A stretch of 5,809 nt of DNA from Promethearchaeota archaeon (GTDB lineage: Archaea; Asgardarchaeota; Lokiarchaeia; Sigynarchaeales; SOKP01), in assembly GCA_019894875.1 (NCBI GenBank), contig JAGXNR010000159.1:1-5809 (forward strand), in the 5' to 3' direction. The notes under the pieces are model-generated. The model was not told the DNA's origin. It was given only the letters and a program-made list of their open reading frames with translations, and made no database searches. A program made the position numbers and the translations under genes. Each line of letters opens with the position of its first letter. Positions within the stretch are counted from its first letter, which is position 1. Shown piece by piece: positions 1 to 4,554 of this stretch.

Positions 1-603
1 ATTAAAAGCTCTAAAACCATTTTGATTATTCATTATTTTTTTCCCAAAAAATATTAGGAGCAGTTTTTCGACGAGTAATTCACCTAATCGCGTTGATACA
101 GGGAGTTTATAGAAATAAGAACCTAAATATCGTGAACCAATTGTGTAGTCAGCTTCGTCGTTTAAAATTGGTTTAATCATTGCTAAGAGATCATAAGGGC
201 TATGTTGCCCATCAGAATCCATAGTTACTATTACTTCACCCCGAGCGTTATTTATTCCAGTAACAATAGCAGCTCCGTATCCTCGGTTCCTGTCATGTTT
301 AATCACTTTAATTTCAATGTTATAGTTAATCCTTTCAATTTCTTTTAAACTATCGTCTTCTGAGTGATCATCAACAACAATTATCTCTATCGATTTATCT
401 CTTGGTAAGTTTTCTAAAACCTTCCCAATTGTATTTTCCTCGTTATACATCGGTAATACTATTGATAGTAAAATCTTGTTATCTTTAGATTTAAACTTAT
501 CAACAAATTCATACAAATCTAGATACGGATCTTCAATCGGAATAGATTCTTCGAGATGTTTTATCAAATATGAGAGCCGATTTTTGGATTCTAAAGCTTT
601 CAA
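1..603 (-). CDS. Family 2 glycosyltransferase, dolichol-phosphate-sugar synthase type (partial, 3' end off window)
   Basis: This is an inverting GT-A fold sugar transferase. It probably moves a hexose from a nucleotide sugar to a polyprenyl (dolichyl) phosphate on the cytoplasmic membrane face. 201 residues are visible: the nucleotide-binding strand ILLSIVLPMYNEE (residues 44-56), IIVVDDHSEDD (74-84), RNRGYGAA (105-112), the catalytic DSDGQH (129-134), GSRY (156-159) and NGFRAF (195-200), which matches the family's D.Q.GFR-like motif. The C-terminal part, possibly including membrane helices, lies beyond the left edge. The start is TTG at 603: a stop lies seven codons upstream, no ATG or GTG precedes the first core strand, and AAGGA (615-611) sits 7 nt upstream. 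This leaves about 42 charged, helix-prone residues before the catalytic core. The gene diverges from a GT-C-like membrane protein that could use its product. Family assignment is secure; donor and acceptor are inferred. Confidence 0.93.
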   Translation of the reverse strand, partial: MKALESKNRLSYLIKHLEESIPIEDPYLDLYEFVDKFKSKDNKILLSIVLPMYNEENTIGKVLENLPRDKSIEIIVVDDHSEDDSLKEIERINYNIEIKVIKHDRNRGYGAAIVTGINNARGEVIVTMDSDGQHSPYDLLAMIKPILNDEADYTIGSRYLGSYFYKLPVSTRLGELLVEKLLLIFFGKKIMNNQNGFRAFN

Positions 604-610
604 TAAAAGT

Positions 611-615
611 TCCTT
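611..615 (-). promoter_or_regulatory. Ribosome binding site fixing the TTG start of the GT2 gene
   Basis: AAGGA on the minus strand lies 7 nt upstream of the TTG at 603-601. It decides the start, since no ATG or GTG is available upstream of the catalytic core and an in-frame stop lies close by. Seen directly in the sequence; its function is inferred from position. Confidence 0.6.
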
Positions 616-675
616 AATTTTTTAATATTTCTCTTGGTTTTTTTAAGTAATTGCTAAGTTCTTTATTATTGAGAT

Positions 676-685
676 AAAATTTAAA
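676..685 (-). promoter_or_regulatory. Candidate TATA box for the GT2 gene
   Basis: Read on the minus strand, this stretch gives TTTAAATTTT, an archaeal TATA-like element about 73 nt upstream of the TTG start. With initiation about 26 nt downstream it would give a leader of roughly 50 nt that includes the AAGGA site. The whole region is very AT-rich, so a chance match is quite possible. Confidence 0.25.
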
Positions 686-735
686 CTTATTTTAATTAAA
701 TTTAAGAAGATCAATGAGGAATTTCTAATTAAGGT

Positions 736-760
736 CTTTATAAGAATTTTTCTTATAGAG
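736..760. promoter_or_regulatory. Inverted repeat (possible operator or hairpin) in the divergent promoter region
   Basis: CTTTATAAGAA (736-746) faces TTCTTATAGAG (750-760) across a 3-nt TTT centre. Ten of eleven positions are perfectly paired and the eleventh would be a U-G wobble in RNA. It lies only 5 bp upstream of the TATA-like TTTATAAA at 766-773, where archaeal regulators often bind near BRE/TATA, and between two diverging glycosylation genes. No strong U-tract follows on the plus strand, so an intrinsic terminator is less likely. The dyad is seen directly; an operator role is inference. Confidence 0.35.
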
Positions 761-765
761 CATAT

Positions 766-787
766 TTTATAAAGTTCCGTTTAAATA
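766..787 (+). promoter_or_regulatory. Candidate TATA elements of the GT-C-like membrane protein gene
   Basis: Two TATA-like octamers, TTTATAAA (766-773) and TTTAAATA (780-787), precede the start at 821. Using about 26 nt from TATA centre to transcription start, the downstream element would place the RNA 5' end near 811. That is within 10 nt of the start codon and implies a leaderless or near-leaderless message. This fits the lack of any Shine-Dalgarno motif before 821. Confidence 0.4.
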
Positions 788-820
788 GTCCTAAAAAACA
801 AACCTTTTGTTTAATGATGA

Positions 821-3124
821 ATGATTAACTTCTTGATTATGTACAATTTTAAGTTGGGATTAATGAAATCACTTCTTCACGTACGTAAGCATTTTAATTG
901 CTATTTGTTTGTTGGATCACTTTTAGCTATAGCTTTTTTGTTTTTAAAGATAATTAGGATTGATATTCTTTTTAATTTTGAAGCTAATATATTATTAAGT
1001 TCATTTTTTGGTTTCTTCTGGATGGTTTCTTCAATTTTCATTATTTTATTCCTACCAGCATATCCCATTTTCTTTTTTATCTATAAAAGTATCAAATTTA
1101 ATGCGTTAGAGAAAATTTGTTTAACAATTGTTATCAATTTGAGCTTTTACATTATTATAGGATATTTTGGAAATGGATTAGGGTTTGCTCTAAATATCTT
1201 TTACTTTTTTTCACTATTAGTTAGCTTGTATTTTGGTCTCTTGATCATTAGCTTGATTTTAATAAAAAAAAACAAGAATGATAAAACAATATCTTCCAAA
1301 TCTAAGAGAAGCATTTCATTAGATAGCTATGAAGATTTCAACGTTTTTGAATATATCAAAACTAAACTTTCCCTAAATGGAATCTTATTGATTCTTTTTA
1401 TGGTTTTACTCATCATAGCACTATTTGCTAACGTAGAAATTTTTGGTGGGACTGATCCCTGGTATCACATCTTAATTATTAAAATAATAGTAAATGCTAA
1501 CTCTTTACCACTTAACGAATATTTCGGAGCAATGGGTTTTCATATAATTGGTGCTGTTTTTCATCTATTCTCAGGCATTGACTTATTACTGATCCCTAAT
1601 AGCTTTATATTATTTACCATCCCTTTAACTTCACTAATCGTGTATAATATTGTAATGAGAGTCTTTTCAAATAAAAATTTAGCGATCTTTGGTATATTCA
1701 TCCTGTTAATCACAACGTTAGGTTTTATAAACTTAACTTTTCAGTATTGGCCTTCCAGTTTAGTTTTTATTCAAGGATTAACTATATTTTTTCTGTTATA
1801 CGTTAGACTAAAAAATTTTATCAAAGTAGAGAGACCCTCATGGAAAAAAATCTTATCTAATTTACCTTTTACTTATTTATATGTCTCTATCGTTTTCATT
1901 GGGCTTTATCTATCTCATTCTCTAATTGCATTAATATTTCTTATCTCGTTTACTTGGATATACCTTATTTACTTAGTCAGAGACTTTAAGCGAGGGTTTG
2001 ATTTTATGCTATGTGCTATACTTTTCGTTATTTTCTTAATTATGTATATTTCTAACATAAGTACGGGACATCTGAGAGTATTTGACTCAATTTTTACTTT
2101 ACACTGGATATATTTGCTATTTGGAGCAATTTCGATAACAATAATAGGAGGAATTCTTATCCTCTTCTTAAGAACTCAAATCACTTTTGAAAAAGGACGT
2201 TTTAACTTAATATTAATGGGGAAAAAATTGAAAATTTATACAACAATTGAGAAATACTTTATTCCTTTAGTTTTCGTTATAACCTTATTCTTTACTGTAG
2301 GATTTTTTATTGCTAACCTATTATGGTTGAACTTAAATTTAATAACCATTTTTGTGGGTTTCGAAGTCATAGTCATTGTCATACTTGCTATTTGGGGTCT
2401 TGTAATATTCCAAAACAAGGCCAAGGGAAAACCACTATTCTTATGGTTATTATCATTTGTCATTATAATATTTGCCGGTCTATTCTCTGATGTACTTCGA
2501 GGATCATTAAGTTTCATCTCAAGATTGTTTTACCTTGCCTCACCTATTATCGCAATTGGATTTCTTTCATATTTTTATAAATTGATAAAAACGGGAAAGA
2601 TAAATAAACTGCAAATCAAACTTTTTTTTCTCATTTTCGTGAGTTTCTCATCTACAGTGTCATACATGGAGCTTTTCTCCTCTATAGACTTTTTCAGTAT
2701 TAATAACAACGAATTAACTGCAGTGCAATGGTATTTACTAAACTCTGATGATAGAAATTTATTAGTACTAGAATTTGGGTGGAATCCAGTCTTTCTCTAT
2801 TATGATTATCCATACGAAGCGAAAAATAGTTCGCTTCCTATGACAACAACTCAAGACTTTATCACAATCAATAATAATTTAATAATACCTGAAAATCATT
2901 TCGACGATAATGGAACAAATATTTTAAAGGAGTTGAAAGAACAAAAAAATACAGATGTGTTCATCCTATTAACAAAAAATTATCTAACAACGAGCCAAAT
3001 GGAATTTTTCGGAGAACTTACTGAAGAACAATATGAAAGCTATTATAGTTTAGATTATTTAAACAGGATTTTTTCTGTGAAAAAAGAAAATGGTGAAAGT
3101 CTTCCATACTATTGGGTTATTTAA
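821..3124 (+). CDS. Polytopic GT-C-type membrane glycosyltransferase-like protein
   Basis: A 767-residue membrane protein with about 15 to 17 hydrophobic segments from residue 27 to 616, followed by a soluble domain (about 617-767) probably outside the membrane. A charged loop (149-181) separates the first four helices from the core. After the helix at 186-205 comes GGTDPWYH (209-216), then a Pro-containing stretch and GFH (239-241). This resembles the first-loop acidic motif of GT-C enzymes, which take sugar from polyprenyl phosphate. The WWDYG motif of oligosaccharyltransferases (STT3/AglB) is absent, so a single-sugar or unknown GT-C activity is more likely. ATG 821 directly follows an in-frame TGA; ATGs at 839 and 863 are alternative starts. 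ATGs at 814 and 817 open a tiny out-of-frame reading frame that overlaps the start. No RBS is seen. The 3' end overlaps the convergent UPF0280 gene by 8 bp. GT-C-like is a good guess; the substrate is unknown. Confidence 0.8.
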   Translation: MINFLIMYNFKLGLMKSLLHVRKHFNCYLFVGSLLAIAFLFLKIIRIDILFNFEANILLSSFFGFFWMVSSIFIILFLPAYPIFFFIYKSIKFNALEKICLTIVINLSFYIIIGYFGNGLGFALNIFYFFSLLVSLYFGLLIISLILIKKNKNDKTISSKSKRSISLDSYEDFNVFEYIKTKLSLNGILLILFMVLLIIALFANVEIFGGTDPWYHILIIKIIVNANSLPLNEYFGAMGFHIIGAVFHLFSGIDLLLIPNSFILFTIPLTSLIVYNIVMRVFSNKNLAIFGIFILLITTLGFINLTFQYWPSSLVFIQGLTIFFLLYVRLKNFIKVERPSWKKILSNLPFTYLYVSIVFIGLYLSHSLIALIFLISFTWIYLIYLVRDFKRGFDFMLCAILFVIFLIMYISNISTGHLRVFDSIFTLHWIYLLFGAISITIIGGILILFLRTQITFEKGRFNLILMGKKLKIYTTIEKYFIPLVFVITLFFTVGFFIANLLWLNLNLITIFVGFEVIVIVILAIWGLVIFQNKAKGKPLFLWLLSFVIIIFAGLFSDVLRGSLSFISRLFYLASPIIAIGFLSYFYKLIKTGKINKLQIKLFFLIFVSFSSTVSYMELFSSIDFFSINNNELTAVQWYLLNSDDRNLLVLEFGWNPVFLYYDYPYEAKNSSLPMTTTQDFITINNNLIIPENHFDDNGTNILKELKEQKNTDVFILLTKNYLTTSQMEFFGELTEEQYESYYSLDYLNRIFSVKKENGESLPYYWVI

Positions 3125-3905
3125 GAATATCGTAATTCCCAGGAAATAACCCATCCACTTTATCCTTTAATACGAGATTTTTATTTCCTTCAATTTTAAA
3201 AAATTTCGGTAATTTTCCTACTTGCCCGACTTTATTCTCTCGAGATATAAAGGCACCATGAACACCTTCTATATCTTCTGCAGCATCTAACGCATTTTTT
3301 ATAGATTTTTCAACATCAGCCCCCTTCACTAAATTTGCTATTCTTGTAGCTGCAGCATCTGCTAAAGTTGCATCCTTGGCAAATATGGTGACTGCATCTG
3401 CTTGCCCTAAACTAATAGCATGTCCTATAGTTGCAGAACTCGTTCCAATTCCAAGAGGACAGTTTTTCTTTTCAATTAAAAAACCAATATTTAAGTTTAA
3501 TTCGTTGTACCCTGCAAATAAGGCGATTTTCATATCCTTTTCAGAGTCAACTGCAATTTCTCCTCCATTTTCAATTAAAGCAATCTTTACAGGTACGTAA
3601 TCAGGAAAATCCTTCATTTTCATCCTGTTTAACATAATATCAGCAAACGCACCTGCTACAGCTGCCATAGGTCCAACGTCACATAATACTGAAGCTTCGC
3701 TCATTAAATTGACAACTTCAAACTCAGTAGTGATCTTTATAGGTGAAAAAGATGTTAGAAACTTATTATTCTTTAGCAGATATTTTTCTAGGATTTTACG
3801 ATTTAGTACGAGACTTTTTTTTGCTTCATTTATAGCGAATTTTGATTCGGAGATAATCGTAACATCTGACTCTTGTTCTAAAAAATGATGTTTATAAATT
3901 TTCAA
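3117..3905 (-). CDS. UPF0280 family protein (COG2122, ApbE-like superfamily)
   Basis: A complete 262-residue protein of normal family length. Conserved family blocks are visible: DVGPMAAVAGAFAD (residues 76-89), ENGGEI (112-117), GIGTSSATIGHA (152-163) and GQADAVTIFAKDATLADAAAT (167-187). The last parallels the ADA..T metal-binding segment of ApbE flavin transferases (here D183 and T187). It is a predicted soluble cytoplasmic protein; whether it binds or transfers flavin is not established. From memory, a methanogen COG2122 member (MA1715 of Methanosarcina acetivorans) has been linked to sulfide assimilation for homocysteine synthesis, so a sulfur role is a reasonable hypothesis. The start is TTG at 3905: an in-frame stop lies five codons upstream with no ATG, GTG or TTG between, and the next Met is residue 68. 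No Shine-Dalgarno is seen, suggesting a leaderless or short-leader message. Its neighbours do not suggest a shared pathway. Confidence 0.92.
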   Translation of the reverse strand: MKIYKHHFLEQESDVTIISESKFAINEAKKSLVLNRKILEKYLLKNNKFLTSFSPIKITTEFEVVNLMSEASVLCDVGPMAAVAGAFADIMLNRMKMKDFPDYVPVKIALIENGGEIAVDSEKDMKIALFAGYNELNLNIGFLIEKKNCPLGIGTSSATIGHAISLGQADAVTIFAKDATLADAAATRIANLVKGADVEKSIKNALDAAEDIEGVHGAFISRENKVGQVGKLPKFFKIEGNKNLVLKDKVDGLFPGNYDILK

Positions 3906-3956
3906 TTTTATGATAACTTATTCAATACTTAATCTTAAATCTTGAGATAATGATTT

Positions 3957-3973
3957 AATTAAATATAAATAAA
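3957..3973 (+). promoter_or_regulatory. TATA-box region between UPF0280 and the roadblock operon
   Basis: TATAAATA at 3964-3971 is a good archaeal TATA box. It predicts transcription starting near 3990-3995 and a leader of about 20-25 nt that contains the AAAAGG site before ATG 4015. The same AT-rich stretch read on the minus strand (ATTTATATTTAATT) could serve the divergent UPF0280 gene, whose start is at 3905. The gap between the two genes is 109 bp and no other structure stands out in it. Confidence 0.45.
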
Positions 3974-4002
3974 TTCGACTTTATTAATTATTCAGAAATT
4001 TT

Positions 4003-4008
4003 AAAAGG
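4003..4008 (+). promoter_or_regulatory. Ribosome binding site of the roadblock-like gene
   Basis: AAAAGG lies 6 nt upstream of ATG 4015. It is a partial Shine-Dalgarno match at normal spacing that supports this start. Confidence 0.4.
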
Positions 4009-4014
4009 CTAATT

Positions 4015-4509
4015 ATGAACCAAATTAACTACGACGAAATCATCTCACAGCTGAAAGCAGAGCTAAATTCTGAATGCGCAATAGCAAATAGATATGGAAT
4101 TATATTAGCTTCAAACATAAAAGAATTTTTTAAGGGAAAAATCATTCCTGATAAAATTCTCTCACTCATCTCAAGTTCTAAAGATATAGCAGATGAACTA
4201 AATCTCAATAAGATAAATTCCTTTGCACTAGAAGCTCAGGAATATAATTATTTGTTTACATTTAGTGGGGAATTAATTTTAATCTCTAAATTAAACTTGA
4301 ATATGAATTTAGCGAAATATATGCCCTCTATATCCGTGTTCTTGAAGAAATTAAACGAGAAGTTTAAGGAACAAGATATTTATGAGTTTTCAATATTTGA
4401 TTTTTCAAAGGAAATTCAGAAAATTGAAGATACCTTCAAAGGAAAGAAACAAAGCGACAAGAAATATTCAATTATTAAAGATTTGGTAAAATACATAGCA
4501 AAGGAATAA
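4015..4509 (+). CDS. Roadblock/LC7-like domain protein
   Basis: A 164-residue soluble protein. The pattern of residues 6-117 fits a roadblock/LC7 fold: helix YDEIISQLKAEL (6-17), a hydrophobic strand pair around CAIANRYGIILAS (21-33), a middle helix (about 45-62), strands FALEAQEYNYLFTFSG (70-85) and LILISKLN (87-94), and a final amphipathic helix ISVFLKKLNEKF (106-117). Residues 118-164 form a charged Lys/Glu-rich extension, beyond the roughly 110-120 residues usual for the domain. Roadblock proteins (MglB, Lamtor, bacterial and archaeal homologues) dimerise and regulate or scaffold Ras-like GTPases. Here such a GTPase is encoded 45 bp downstream on the same strand, so this protein is probably its partner, perhaps a GAP or scaffold. 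The fold call rests on pattern reading because roadblock sequences diverge widely; longin is the main alternative. Confidence 0.72.
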   Translation: MNQINYDEIISQLKAELNSECAIANRYGIILASNIKEFFKGKIIPDKILSLISSSKDIADELNLNKINSFALEAQEYNYLFTFSGELILISKLNLNMNLAKYMPSISVFLKKLNEKFKEQDIYEFSIFDFSKEIQKIEDTFKGKKQSDKKYSIIKDLVKYIAKE

Positions 4510-4543
4510 AATAAGAATAAATAAAAGAAGATATTGTATTGTA

Positions 4544-4549
4544 GGTGAG
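4544..4549 (+). promoter_or_regulatory. Strong ribosome binding site pointing to an ATA start
   Basis: GGTGAG contains GGTGA, the part of the archaeal Shine-Dalgarno sequence that pairs with the 16S rRNA 3' end. It is followed by 6 nt (4549-4554, taking GGTGA as 4544-4548) and then ATA at 4555. It sits in the gap between the roadblock and longin-GTPase genes and decides the start of the latter, where no ordinary start codon is available. Confidence 0.6.
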
Positions 4550-4554
4550 AAAAT

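Noticed and set aside
736..760. Intrinsic terminator of the GT2 or GT-C gene
   Set aside because: The hairpin lies upstream of both start codons, and no clean T-tract follows on either strand; an operator is a better guess.
814..828. Upstream mini reading frame ATG-ATG-AAT-GAT-TAA overlapping the 821 start
   Set aside because: Four codons in AT-rich sequence are expected by chance, and the predicted RNA start near 811 makes its translation doubtful.
2236..2517. 93-codon open frame on the minus strand
   Set aside because: It is antisense to hydrophobic coding sequence of the GT-C-like gene, has no recognisable domain and no ribosome binding context; it is a shadow of the real gene.
821..3124. 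STT3/AglB oligosaccharyltransferase
   Set aside because: DPWYH is suggestive, but the WWDYG motif is missing and the C-terminal domain does not look like AglB.
3376..3637. Two overlapping plus-strand open frames (74 and 68 codons)
   Set aside because: Both are antisense to the conserved core of UPF0280 and have no family resemblance; they are shadow frames.
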